From: Saprospiraceae bacterium
Lineage (GTDB): Bacteria; Bacteroidota; Bacteroidia; Chitinophagales; Saprospiraceae
NCBI GenBank assembly: GCA_026129545.1
Contig: JAHCHX010000002.1
Location: 124,001 to 188,000, forward strand
Direction of reading: 5' to 3'
Length of the DNA stretch: 64,000 bases
The position numbers and the translations under genes are program-made. Below are positions 26,910 through 35,374 of the stretch, piece by piece. Position 1 is the first letter of the stretch, and every line of letters begins with the position of its first letter. The notes beneath the pieces are model-generated. The model did not search any database and had not been told where the DNA came from. It saw nothing but the letters and a program-made list of their open reading frames with translations.

Positions 26910-27883
26910 CCCAAGCCCGCCAGCTCCGCTTTCAACGATTCGGCCCACTCCCGAAGCGTTCTGGATGGGCTGTCGAGCAGTCGCTGCAAAGCTTGCTCGT
27001 ACTCGGTTTTCCGATTGGGATATTGTGCCAAATAACACAGCACTAAGTTCTTCTGAGCATCAACCCTGAATTGCAACGCGGTGGTGAGGGGTTGGAGCAG
27101 GCGAACCGCTTCGTCGTAGTTACGGTTTTGAAAATGCGCTTCGGCCATCCAATATCGCACCTCATGGTCGGTGGTGTCAGCTCGTTGGAGCCAGTCGAGC
27201 GCCTCGCCGTATTGCTTTTTGTCGAGTGCCGTTCTGCCCTGTGTTTTTGCTTTCAATGGTTCGGCCAGCACATTGCCAGTGGAAGTGTTTTCTGACTTTC
27301 GGCTCGCCAAGGGAGGGGAACCGACATATCGAAGGCGGGCAAAATCCTCCACACGCGCAGCAGCATTGTCGGGCGACTCGCTCAAATTGTCGGAGGTCGA
27401 AAGCGTCTTTGTGTTGTTTGAGGCTTTGTTGGGTGATGGTGTTTGAGGAATGTGTTCAATTGTGGCCTGTGGCGGGGGCTGCTCGCCTGTTGGCCCCAAA
27501 CGAACATCGGCAGGTTGGGTGGTATCGTGAAACTGCGAGGTGGGCGGCACGCCGTCGTTAGAGACTGCTGGCCTGCTCGGCCATAGCATATAACCAGCCA
27601 CAGCCGCCACCAGCATCAACAATCCGTACTTTAAGTATGGACGAAAAGGGTATGCGGGGCGAGGCGGAGCCGCACTTTCTTGCCACCATTGCTCCATTTT
27701 CGCTCTCAATTCTTGCGCTTGCAAACGCTGCATGGCTGCCCTCACCAACCGCTCATCATCCACCGCTTGCTGCAAGGTTGGGTCGTTTCGCATCTGTGAT
27801 TCAAAAGCGAGGCGTTCCCCATTCGTCATCGCGTCGTCGAGGTATCGTTCTATTTGTTCGTTTCTAAGTTCTTCGTTGTCCAT
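26900..27883 (-). CDS. Putative anti-sigma / TPR membrane protein
   Basis: A 327-residue protein with an N-terminal cytoplasmic segment (IERYLDDAMTNGERLAFESQM), one membrane helix (about 83-101, LKYGLLMLVAAVAGYMLW), a Pro/Thr/Ser-rich stretch, and C-terminal TPR-like helices (YGEALDWLQRADT, YWMAEAHFQNRNYDEAVRLLQPL). The N-terminal segment resembles the opening of zinc-free Bacteroidota anti-sigma factors, but no HxxxCxxC motif is present. It starts 6 bp after the sigma factor gene, which supports a regulator pair. Its 3' end overlaps the CHAT gene, which also has TPRs; a functional link is inferred. Confidence 0.75.
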   Translation of the reverse strand: MDNEELRNEQIERYLDDAMTNGERLAFESQMRNDPTLQQAVDDERLVRAAMQRLQAQELRAKMEQWWQESAAPPRPAYPFRPYLKYGLLMLVAAVAGYMLWPSRPAVSNDGVPPTSQFHDTTQPADVRLGPTGEQPPPQATIEHIPQTPSPNKASNNTKTLSTSDNLSESPDNAAARVEDFARLRYVGSPPLASRKSENTSTGNVLAEPLKAKTQGRTALDKKQYGEALDWLQRADTTDHEVRYWMAEAHFQNRNYDEAVRLLQPLTTALQFRVDAQKNLVLCYLAQYPNRKTEYEQALQRLLDSPSRTLREWAESLKAELAGLGQK

Positions 27884-27889
27884 GACACG

Positions 27890-28483
27890 TCAGTCTCCCT
27901 CGACCGTTTTAGGGTAAAGCGGATGTTTTTTGATGTGCTTGCGCAAATAGCCTTTAAACCGATACAAGTTCTTCTTGGCCATTCCCTCGTTGGCGAGGCT
28001 GAATTTTGCGGCGATTTCCTTTAACGACAAATTGTCCACATATTTGGCTTTGAGCATTTCGCGCTGGCGTTCTTCCAGTTGGTTCAGCCCATAGTCCAGC
28101 GCCATGTTGAGCTGCTCTTGTTGAGCCATCTCTTCGAGGTCGTCGTCGTCCCGCCAAGGCTCGTCGGTGAGTTCGGGAGCGATGTTGCGTTTCTTTCTGA
28201 ACAGCATGAACCAAGTGTTTTGGGCGATGCGCATGAAATAGGGTTTTGCCTTGTTTTCGTCTTTTAGTTTTTCATCCGCTATCTTTTTCAAAAAATAAAT
28301 GATGGCATCGTGAAAAACGTCTTTGGCATCGTCCGAAGACCCGCCGTGGCGGAGCACGAACTTAATGACTTCGTTTTTGAGGGTTGGGTCATCGTAAAAA
28401 AACTTTTTAATCGCCCTCTCTTTCGCCATGCCACCCTGCCTCAAGGCGGCGAGAAGCTCTGCTTCTGTCAGGTTGCCTTTCAT
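27890..28483 (-). CDS. ECF-type sigma-70 factor
   Basis: A 198-residue sigma factor. Region 2: LTEAELLAALRQGG, VFHDAIIYFLKKIAD, KAKPYFMRIAQNTWFMLFRKKR. Region 4: LEERQREMLKAKYVDNLSLKEIAAKFSLANEGMAKKNLYRFKGYLRKHI, where the usual helix-turn-helix is recognisable. I start it at 28483 (MKGNLTEAE); the frame is open for 52 more codons upstream but without sigma residues and through the terminator of the preceding gene. It heads a two-gene operon with the putative anti-sigma gene and probably directs transcription of a small regulon. Whether the CHAT block belongs to it cannot be told from the sequence. Confidence 0.88.
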   Translation of the reverse strand: MKGNLTEAELLAALRQGGMAKERAIKKFFYDDPTLKNEVIKFVLRHGGSSDDAKDVFHDAIIYFLKKIADEKLKDENKAKPYFMRIAQNTWFMLFRKKRNIAPELTDEPWRDDDDLEEMAQQEQLNMALDYGLNQLEERQREMLKAKYVDNLSLKEIAAKFSLANEGMAKKNLYRFKGYLRKHIKKHPLYPKTVEGD

Positions 28484-28573
28484 TAGTTGCAATAATTGGA
28501 GGTTGGTACCCAGTTGGCGGTTGTGTTTTTGATAAAAAAGGGTGAAGGCGAAGGTAGTTGTTTGTAGAAGAAA

Positions 28574-28607
28574 ACACCGCCCGGAACCAAAAGGTCGCGG
28601 GCGGTGT
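28574..28607 (-). terminator. Rho-independent terminator of the DUF937-OmpA gene
   Basis: A perfect 10-bp stem (ACACCGCCCG/CGGGCGGTGT) with a 14-nt loop. Read on the minus strand it is followed by a U-rich TTTTCTTCT tail. It lies 16 bp after the stop at 28623. Confidence 0.85.
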
Positions 28608-28622
28608 AGCCATGTCTCATCG

Positions 28623-29762
28623 CTATTTCCCCCGCACACTGAACGAAATGCGCCGATTCTTTGCCTTGTTCTCCGGCGTGTCGTTGGGCGCTACCGGGTG
28701 CTGCTCGCCGTAGCCCTCCGGGTCGAGGCGGTCGGCGGCGATGCCTTTTGCCACAAGCCAGTCGCGCACCGTTTTGGCACGTGCGTCGCTCAGTTTTTGA
28801 TTGGCGGCATCGTCGCCGTCGGAGTCGGTGTAGCCGCCGATTTTGACTTTGACCGTGGGGTAGGTGTTCAGAATCGTGAGTACTGCGGCTAGTTTTTCGT
28901 CCGAGTTGGCGGAAAGAATGGATTGGCCGACCTCAAACTGAATTTCGGGGAAATCGAACCATTTGCTTTTGTCAATCGCTGCGTTCGGGTCTTTGATGAA
29001 AGCGAGCATGGCCGATTCCTGAGAGCCGATGGCGAATCCCAGCTCGTCCACCGTGGGTGCGGGAGGGGCCACTGAGGGAACACCCGTGTCCACCGCCTGC
29101 GTGGCTTGTGGCTGGCTGGCGCAGTAGCGCAAGTAGTACATGAGAGCGCCCCCCAAGCCAAGCAGGAGTACGAGCGGCCATACCCACCGACGGCCCGTGG
29201 TGGCCACATTGCCGCCGCTGCCAGTCAAATCAGCAAGACCCAAAATGGAGCCGAGGCCCGTAGGCAACGCACCGAGTATGCTGTTTTTCTCCGTGAGCAA
29301 CAGGTTGGCAAGCCCAGCCACGTTGAGGCCCCCGGTGCTGATTTTTTTGCTCAACAAGCCCATGACGAGCGGGCCTACCATGCCGAGCAGCGAAGAAACA
29401 GACGACGATTTGGTGCCCGAAAACGAGGCCACCGCGTTGGTGATGGCTGGCACTTTGGAGCCAAAAATAGCGCCGAGCAAGTGGCCAGCTGCATCTTTTG
29501 GGTCGTTGTGGGCAAGATTGCCACCGCCGATAAGGCTGCCGAGGTTGCCCAATACGCCGGGGTCGAATTTTGAAATCATGTCGAAAATGCCGCCCATCGC
29601 GTTCGAGTCGCCGGTCTTTTCCAAAAGCCCCGCGAGGATGGTGGGAGCAAGCCCGCCGACGGCCTTCGAAATGCCGCCTTCGTTTTCGCCGAGGATGCTG
29701 GCCGCTTGGCCGATGAGTTCGGGAGTCACATACTCCTTGATGGAGTCAAGTAGGTTTGCCAT
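28623..29762 (-). CDS. DUF937 / OmpA-like domain protein
   Basis: A 379-residue protein. The N-terminal 190 residues are a DUF937 domain rich in Gly, Leu and Ala (LIGQAASILGENEGGISKAVGGLAPTILAGLL). One membrane helix follows (RRWVWPLVLLLGLGGALMYYL), then a C-terminal OmpA-like domain (about 265-379) with IQFEVGQSILSANSDEKLAAV, VKIGGYTDSDGDDAANQKLSDARAKTV, LDPEGYGEQHPVAPNDT and NRRISFSVRGK. The OmpA domain should bind peptidoglycan. The two-domain layout is common in Bacteroidota but its role is not known. A strong terminator follows at 28574-28607. Confidence 0.88.
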   Translation of the reverse strand: MANLLDSIKEYVTPELIGQAASILGENEGGISKAVGGLAPTILAGLLEKTGDSNAMGGIFDMISKFDPGVLGNLGSLIGGGNLAHNDPKDAAGHLLGAIFGSKVPAITNAVASFSGTKSSSVSSLLGMVGPLVMGLLSKKISTGGLNVAGLANLLLTEKNSILGALPTGLGSILGLADLTGSGGNVATTGRRWVWPLVLLLGLGGALMYYLRYCASQPQATQAVDTGVPSVAPPAPTVDELGFAIGSQESAMLAFIKDPNAAIDKSKWFDFPEIQFEVGQSILSANSDEKLAAVLTILNTYPTVKVKIGGYTDSDGDDAANQKLSDARAKTVRDWLVAKGIAADRLDPEGYGEQHPVAPNDTPENKAKNRRISFSVRGK

Positions 29763-29945
29763 GTCGTTGTGAAGTTTTGTTTTAGTTTTGAATTGTCGGG
29801 CGGCTGCGTGTTTAAAAAGCCTAACCCGTTGAATTTAACTGCAAAATTAGGTTTCAATTCGCCAAAATTCACCAAACAATCGGAGACTGTTCAAATCGTC
29901 CGGGCAGGCTTCAGACCACGTCCACTGCGCTTGGCCGAGCAAGCG

Positions 29946-32330
29946 TCAAAACGGCAAGCCGACCGCCAAGTTGGGGTTCAAGTCGCGCCAAGTGAACCCC
30001 GAAATCAGATTGCGCACCCAATATCGCCCATGCTCGTCGGGATATGGGTTGCGAAGCTGCAGGCCGGCGTCGAAGCGGATGACGAGATACGAAAAATCGC
30101 CCCGGATGCCCATGCCAGTTCCGATAGCGATGTTTTTGTAAGAGTCGAGGCGCAATTGCGAACCGGGGCGCGAGGAGTCGTTTCGGAGCGTCCAGACGTT
30201 GCCGCCATCCAGAAAAACAGCCCCCTTGAACCACGAAAAAATATCGAACCGCAGCTCGCCATTGAACTCGAACCGGAAATCGGCTGCTTGGTAAAACGGT
30301 TGTCGGGTCGGAGGGTTGGGCCTGCCCAAATCGTCGCGGGGCACATAGCCGCCCGGGCCGATTTCCCGTATGCGCCAGGCACGGATACTGGCAGGGCCGC
30401 CCACAAAAAACTGCTTCACATAAGGGGCAGTTTCGGTATCGCCAAAAGGCAATACGGCGCCCGCGCCCACGCGCACCGCCCCGGTCAGGTTTTTTCTGAA
30501 ATCGCGCGTATAAACGCCGTCCATCTCCATGCGGAAATACTGGGCAAAATCAAGGTCGGCGATGGTCCAAGTTTGTTTGCCGAAAGCCGCCGACCAAAGT
30601 CGGTTGAGCGCCAGCTCTTCGAGGCCGGAAATGTCGGCGTTGAAGCGAAAATTCCACCGCTCGCCAAAACGGTTGTTGGAGCCGAGGTAGTTGTACGAAA
30701 AAGCCCGCATGATGAAGCCCGTGAAGAGTTGGTCGCCGAAGCTGTTTACCAAAAAACGGTTTTGCCCAAAAATCGAGTCAAATTGGGGTTGTGTGCGCGG
30801 TCGCAAAATATCAATGCCCACATGGTCGAACGAATAGCGGTGGTGCCCGTCGTTGAGGTCGTAGCCGAACGCGGCATTGAACAAGTTGTAGTCGTAAAAA
30901 TCAATGACGTTCAGATAGTTGTAGTTGAGCGACAGGCTGGCGCGGCTGTCGTCGCGCAGTTTTCGATAAAAGGATTTGTCCCCGTTGTTGGTTTCTTTTT
31001 TCCAACGGCTCAAACCGCGCCACATTCCGAAGTAGTCGAAAAACTGAGGGAAACTCAATTGGTTTTGCCATTTGAACTCCTGAGAGAAAATAAATCGGTT
31101 GCGCGTGGCCACGTCGAACTCGATATTGTACTGGATGCTGCTATGCAGGTTTTCGGCACCTCTGAAGAGGTTGCGGTTGCGAAAAGAGCCGGAAGCCGAA
31201 ATGCCCAAGAGGTTGCGAGCCAAGGCGCTGGCGCTGGTGGAAGAGTTCAGGTCCACGTCGGCGCCGAGGGAGATGCGTTTGTTGGGCGTGGTTGTGATTT
31301 CGACGTTGATTTTTTTGGGGTCAATGCTGTCCTGCGTAGGCTTCACCGACACAAACCGAAACACGCCGAGCTCGTTGAGGTGACGAATCGTGCTTTCAAA
31401 ATCCTCTTGCCGATAGGGCCAGTAGGGCCTGATGGCGATGGCCTTGTATATGCGCGAGGGTTTTACGCCGAACTCGGTGGTGCCGGAGCGAAAAAATATG
31501 CCGTTGATGCTCGTGTCGCGGCGAATGGCCATTTGCAAATCGGGGCGCACGCTCGAGAGCACTTCTATGTTGCCGATGTTGTAGGTCTGGTGCATGACCG
31601 AGTCGCCGGGTGTGAATATTTCCGTCGTCACATTGGTGCGCGTGTCCAAGCTGTCGCCCGAAAAAGCCACGAAATTAGGGGCGAAATAGGCATAGCCGCG
31701 ATTGCGCAACTCGTTGGTGATGCGTGCTTTTTCAGCGTCAAATATCCGGCCGTCCATGGGTTCGCCGCGCCGAAGCAACGACTTTGCGGCTTGCTCGTGC
31801 ATGATTTGCAACACGGCGGAGTCGCGGCTTTCGTAGTCCACTTCATTGATGGTGTGCAACGGGCCGAGGTCGAGCGTGTATTTCACTTTGGCATGGTATC
31901 GCCCTACGTCCATTTTTTCAAAATTGCATCGGGCGTCGAAGTAGCCGCGCTGCTGCACGATGTTCTGAAAGTTTTTGGCGGTGCGTCTGGTGATTTGTTC
32001 GTCGTAGATAGCTGGCGGCTCCGCTATTTTGCGCATCACCCAACGGGCGAATTTCGTATCCTTGTCGCGGTTGCGGTAGTAGGCCCAGAGGCGGGTAGGC
32101 TGGCGAAACAGGATGAACGGGCGGCGATTGGGCACTTGCTTGTATTGGCTGCCCAACTCGTAGAGCAACGGGACGCGCTGATTGGTCTTGAGCCGGACGG
32201 GCGATTTTAGTTCGATTGAATTTTTCACCAACAGGCGCTCGCCTTTGGCCTCGTCGAGATGCTTCGTAACATTGCAGGCGCTGAACAAGGCCGCGACCGC
32301 CGCCAGCAGGGCTGTTTTGTAAAACTTCAT
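29946..32330 (-). CDS. tamL: TamL-type BamA/TamA family outer-membrane assembly protein
   Basis: A 794-residue lipoprotein-barrel of the Omp85 superfamily. Lipobox in AALFSACNVTKHL; the opening NVTKHLDEAKGERLLVKNSIEL is typical of Bacteroidota TamL. POTRA-like repeats follow (FDARCNFEKMDVGRYHAKVKYTLDLG, KTNQRVPLLYELG), and the C-terminal barrel has the conserved QFFVGGPASIRAWRIREIGPGG and a final strand ending in NLAVGLPF. The family works with TamB in the outer membrane. I start it at 32330 (MKFYKTALL), which opens the signal peptide. The start lies 33 bp from the divergent methyltransferase start. A long antisense frame through this gene is a shadow. Confidence 0.93.
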   Translation of the reverse strand: MKFYKTALLAAVAALFSACNVTKHLDEAKGERLLVKNSIELKSPVRLKTNQRVPLLYELGSQYKQVPNRRPFILFRQPTRLWAYYRNRDKDTKFARWVMRKIAEPPAIYDEQITRRTAKNFQNIVQQRGYFDARCNFEKMDVGRYHAKVKYTLDLGPLHTINEVDYESRDSAVLQIMHEQAAKSLLRRGEPMDGRIFDAEKARITNELRNRGYAYFAPNFVAFSGDSLDTRTNVTTEIFTPGDSVMHQTYNIGNIEVLSSVRPDLQMAIRRDTSINGIFFRSGTTEFGVKPSRIYKAIAIRPYWPYRQEDFESTIRHLNELGVFRFVSVKPTQDSIDPKKINVEITTTPNKRISLGADVDLNSSTSASALARNLLGISASGSFRNRNLFRGAENLHSSIQYNIEFDVATRNRFIFSQEFKWQNQLSFPQFFDYFGMWRGLSRWKKETNNGDKSFYRKLRDDSRASLSLNYNYLNVIDFYDYNLFNAAFGYDLNDGHHRYSFDHVGIDILRPRTQPQFDSIFGQNRFLVNSFGDQLFTGFIMRAFSYNYLGSNNRFGERWNFRFNADISGLEELALNRLWSAAFGKQTWTIADLDFAQYFRMEMDGVYTRDFRKNLTGAVRVGAGAVLPFGDTETAPYVKQFFVGGPASIRAWRIREIGPGGYVPRDDLGRPNPPTRQPFYQAADFRFEFNGELRFDIFSWFKGAVFLDGGNVWTLRNDSSRPGSQLRLDSYKNIAIGTGMGIRGDFSYLVIRFDAGLQLRNPYPDEHGRYWVRNLISGFTWRDLNPNLAVGLPF

Positions 32331-32363
32331 AAACTTTTTATCAACCAACTTCGACTTTTACCC

Positions 32364-33125
32364 GTGTTATCGCACAATCAGACCAAACTGCTCGCCGCCC
32401 TTCAGGTAAAAAAGTACCGGCAAAAGTATCGAAAATTCATGGTGGAGGGCGACAAAATGGTGGCCGAACTGCTCGCTCAACAACGTGTGAAGGTAGAGGC
32501 TGTTTTTGGGCTGGAACGCTGGGCCGCCGACAACGCCGCCCTTTTGCTGCCTGTTTTGAAAATCTTTAACCCCGTGAGCGAAGCCGAGCTCAAAAAAATA
32601 TCCGCCCTCGTCACGCCCAACCAAGTGCTCGCGGTGGCCGAATTGCCCGAAGAGCCATTTGCTGCCGACCTGCTTCAGCGCGATTTTTGCCTGTTTCTCG
32701 ACGGCATACAAGACCCCGGCAACATGGGTACGATGCTCCGCACCGCCGATTGGTTCGGCATACCCGCAGTGATTTGCTCGCCCGACAGCGCCGATGCCTT
32801 CAGCCCCAAAGTGGTGCAGGCCAGCATGGGTGCTTTTTTGAGGGTAAAAATATGGGAAACGCCCTTCGAGAACGTGATGGCACACGCGCCAAACATACCC
32901 GTGCTGGGAACCGTGCTGGAAGGTGAAAATCTATTCGAGGCGCAGCTGCCCGCTCATGGCCTGTTGGTGGTCGGCAACGAGGGGCGGGGCATCAGCCCGG
33001 AAGTGAGGAAAGGACTGAGCCATCGGCTCACCATCCCGCGCCACCCAAACGGCGGCGCGGAATCGCTCAATGCGGCAGTAGCGGTGGGGATTGTGGCGGC
33101 GATGCTGCGCCGCGGGCGTGGTTAG
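32364..33125 (+). CDS. SpoU/TrmH family RNA 2'-O-methyltransferase
   Basis: A 253-residue SPOUT-fold methyltransferase that uses SAM to methylate ribose 2'-OH in rRNA or tRNA. The N-terminal substrate-binding part (LLAALQVKKYRQKYRKFMVEGDKMVAELL) is of the RlmB/TrmH kind. Knot motifs: FLDGIQDPGNMGTMLRTADWFG, LLVVGNEGRGISPEV and IPRHPNGGAESLNAAVAVGIV. I propose the GTG at 32364 (followed by LSHNQTKLL) as start, because longer options run into the tamL coding sequence on the other strand. Exact RNA target unknown. Its stop lies 37 bp before the stop of the converging ACMSD-like gene; a small GC stem spans that gap. Confidence 0.88.
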   Translation: MLSHNQTKLLAALQVKKYRQKYRKFMVEGDKMVAELLAQQRVKVEAVFGLERWAADNAALLLPVLKIFNPVSEAELKKISALVTPNQVLAVAELPEEPFAADLLQRDFCLFLDGIQDPGNMGTMLRTADWFGIPAVICSPDSADAFSPKVVQASMGAFLRVKIWETPFENVMAHAPNIPVLGTVLEGENLFEAQLPAHGLLVVGNEGRGISPEVRKGLSHRLTIPRHPNGGAESLNAAVAVGIVAAMLRRGRG

Positions 33126-33162
33126 GCTGTTTTCGGTTGGGGGAGGACAGATTGTGTTTTTC

Positions 33163-34158
33163 TCAGCCCCCACCATGTAGCCAAGCCAGCGTGTTTTTGT
33201 AAAAAATACGCTCGAGCGTTGCCTGCGAAAGATTCATGTCCTCGATGAAACTCCCGATTTCCAAGTCGCCCAGAGGGAAAGGGTAGTCCGTGCCGAGGCA
33301 CACTTTCTCATCGCCCACTACTTCCAGGATATAGCGCAACAGTTGAGGGTCGTGCGTGGCCGAGTCCACCCAGAATCGGCCCAGATAGTCGCGTGGTGGC
33401 ACGGGATTGTCCACAGCCACCAAATCTGGCCGACAATTGAAGCCGTGCTGGATGCGCCCAATGGTCGGGATGAAAGAGCCGCCCGCATGGGCAAAACAAA
33501 AGCGCAGTCTGGGCAGGCGCTCCATCACGCCGCCAAAAATGAGCGAGCAGGCTGCACGGCAGGTCTCGGCAGGCATGCCCACGAGCCACGGGAGCCAGTA
33601 TTTGCGCATATCGGCTTCGCCCATCATCTCCCACGGATGCACGAACACGGCCAAGTCGAGCCGTTCGCAGGCTTCAAAAATGGGGAAAAACTGCGGCTCG
33701 CCGAGGTTGAGTTGGTTCACGTTGGAGCCGATTTGGATGCCCGGAAACCCCAGCCCTTTGAGGCGCTCCAGCTCCCGAATCGCCAAATCCGCATCCTGCA
33801 TCGGGATGGTGCCCAAGGCGACGTAGTGTTCGGGAAAATCCTCTACCACGCCCGCCAGGTGGTCGTTGAGAAACATGGACAGGTCGAGGCAGTCGGCGGG
33901 TTTGGCCCAATAACTGAACATGACCGGGATGGTGCACACCACCTGCACAGGGGTTTTGAAGTGCAAATACTCTCCGATGCGAACCTCTGGCGACCAGCAA
34001 TTGCTGGCGATTTCGCGGAAAAACGTGTCGCCCTTCATCATGCGGGCAAAGCCGGGGCGGTGGTGCTCGAGGTGAATGAAATCTCCGTAGCCGAACTTGT
34101 CCGCGAAATTGGGCAAGCGTTCGGGCAGGAGATGGGTGTGCATATCTATTTTGTGCAT
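33163..34158 (-). CDS. ACMSD-like amidohydrolase (decarboxylase)
   Basis: A 331-residue metal-dependent hydrolase of the amidohydrolase-2 group, closest in pattern to 2-amino-3-carboxymuconate-6-semialdehyde decarboxylase of the kynurenine/picolinate pathway. Zn ligands: DMHTHLLPE at the N-terminus, FVHPWEMMG, HAGGSFI and the final GTDYPFPLGD. The stretch PVQVVCTIPVMFSYWAKPADCLDL is ACMSD-like. I start it at 34158 (MHKIDMHTH), because the family begins just before the first HxH motif. No other tryptophan-degradation gene is nearby, so the pathway role is inferred. Confidence 0.88.
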   Translation of the reverse strand: MHKIDMHTHLLPERLPNFADKFGYGDFIHLEHHRPGFARMMKGDTFFREIASNCWSPEVRIGEYLHFKTPVQVVCTIPVMFSYWAKPADCLDLSMFLNDHLAGVVEDFPEHYVALGTIPMQDADLAIRELERLKGLGFPGIQIGSNVNQLNLGEPQFFPIFEACERLDLAVFVHPWEMMGEADMRKYWLPWLVGMPAETCRAACSLIFGGVMERLPRLRFCFAHAGGSFIPTIGRIQHGFNCRPDLVAVDNPVPPRDYLGRFWVDSATHDPQLLRYILEVVGDEKVCLGTDYPFPLGDLEIGSFIEDMNLSQATLERIFYKNTLAWLHGGG

Positions 34159-34613
34159 AGTGCGTGTGCTTGGAGCGCGATGGATGGCGGGGCAAAGTTT
34201 GGAAAAAAGCAACGTTCTGGCGCCTTGAAAGTGACGCGGATGCCAAGATTGTTTTTGAGAAAGGAGGCTCACGGGTTTCCGGGAAGCCGCGACGGTTTCC
34301 GTTATTTTTTTAAAATGACGGGGTTCGGTAGCAACTCGCTATCTTTCGGAACTTCATCTTTGTCCTGAAAAAATTTGAATCACCGCCCAAGACAGCGTTA
34401 GCAATGCGCCAGACACCCCGCTTTCGCCGGGAAGGTCGAATGCGGGGCTGTATTGGGGTGGGCGCTTAGGGACAGGGCACTAAGGCTCGCAACAAATTAT
34501 TTGCAAGACGTGGAAAAATTAAGACATCACTGATTGTGACAAAGAGACGTGCCCTATATTTGAGACCACGAAACAAGCAAAACCAATTTCTCTCACCAAT
34601 AAAATTTCGCAAC
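34159..34613. other. 455-bp divergent intergenic region with possible structured RNA
   Basis: No open frame is supported. A nested inverted structure lies at 34384-34464: an outer CGCCCA/TGGGCG stem and an inner CCCCGC/GCGGGG stem with a GC-rich loop. It could be part of a small RNA. The promoter of the downstream porin-like gene is at 34533-34562. Confidence 0.4.
34533..34562 (+). promoter_or_regulatory. Promoter for the porin-like gene
   Basis: ATTG at 34533-34536 and TATATTTG at 34555-34562, separated by 18 bp. The second box matches the Bacteroidota -7 TAnnTTTG exactly; the first is one base from TTTG. It would start transcription near 34569, 45 bp before the ATG. Confidence 0.6.
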
Positions 34614-35273
34614 ATGAGAAAAATCACATTCCTCTCAATTCTCTTTTTGAGCGCTTTCACACTCAAATCTCAAACAGAACAGGGCAAGTTCCTGCTTGGC
34701 TTCAACAACTTCTCTTCCATCGGACTGTTGGGCGAGGGAGGAGGGCTTATTGCCCCCACCAATGGCTTGGGCATCGCCTTTGGCCAGACAAAAACAAAAG
34801 TAAACGGCACCACAAGAGACGAAAAACCCAAATACACGACGATTGGCTTCAGTCTCGACGGGCACTACTTCCTCATTGACAACTTGGCAGCGGGCGTAGG
34901 TGTCAACTTTTTCAACCAAACAATAAAAGAAGGCAACGAAAAGGCAACCTTGACTTTGCTCATGGCGGGGCCTCGCCTTCGTTATTTCTTCCCGTTGAGC
35001 GACAACGTCAAAGCCTTTATCAGAGGCACCGCCTCCTTTGGCTCGGCAAAAACAAAATTTGAGGGTGAGGATGAAGACAAATCTAACCTTACTGAATTTG
35101 GCGGCGGGTTAGGCGTGTCCATATTCCCCAACCCGAATTTCTCCATCAATCTCGGATTGGGTTACAGCGTGTTTACCAACAAGGACGAAAGCACCTTCTT
35201 GGGGACTACCACCAAAATAGAAGACACCTATAGCGGTGTTGTTTTCGACGTGGGGTTCGGCATATTTTTCTAA
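34614..35273 (+). CDS. Outer-membrane beta-barrel protein
   Basis: A 219-residue OmpW/OmpA-barrel-like protein (PF13505 type). Signal peptide MRKITFLSILFLSAFTLKSQ; then alternating strands typical of an eight-stranded barrel (GKFLLGFNNFSSIGLLG, TIGFSLDGHYFLIDNLAAGVGVNFF, LLMAGPRLRYFFPLSDNVKAFIRGTASFG, FGGGLGVSIFPNPNFSINLGLGYSVF) and a final VVFDVGFGIFF with C-terminal Phe. I start it at 34614 for the signal peptide. Function beyond membrane insertion is unknown. It has its own promoter and a strong terminator. Confidence 0.85.
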   Translation: MRKITFLSILFLSAFTLKSQTEQGKFLLGFNNFSSIGLLGEGGGLIAPTNGLGIAFGQTKTKVNGTTRDEKPKYTTIGFSLDGHYFLIDNLAAGVGVNFFNQTIKEGNEKATLTLLMAGPRLRYFFPLSDNVKAFIRGTASFGSAKTKFEGEDEDKSNLTEFGGGLGVSIFPNPNFSINLGLGYSVFTNKDESTFLGTTTKIEDTYSGVVFDVGFGIFF

Positions 35274-35313
35274 GTGGAGCAAATAGCGCCGCTTGAGGGA
35301 TTTGAACAAGAGC

Positions 35314-35374
35314 GAGGGCGTGTCATGGGTCGTTCCGAATTATTCGAGGGGCTTATGGCACGCCCTCTTTTTTT
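35314..35374 (+). terminator. Rho-independent terminator of the porin-like gene
   Basis: Stem GAGGGCGTGTCAT/ATGGCACGCCCTC (one G-U type pair) with a 28-nt loop, followed by seven T's. The T tail overlaps the stop codon of the converging MBL-fold gene. Confidence 0.85.

Noticed and set aside
29769..32210. 813-codon plus-strand open frame
   Set aside because: It lies antisense to tamL, whose product has lipobox, POTRA and barrel motifs. The antisense frame has no family motif and arises from codon bias in GC-rich DNA.
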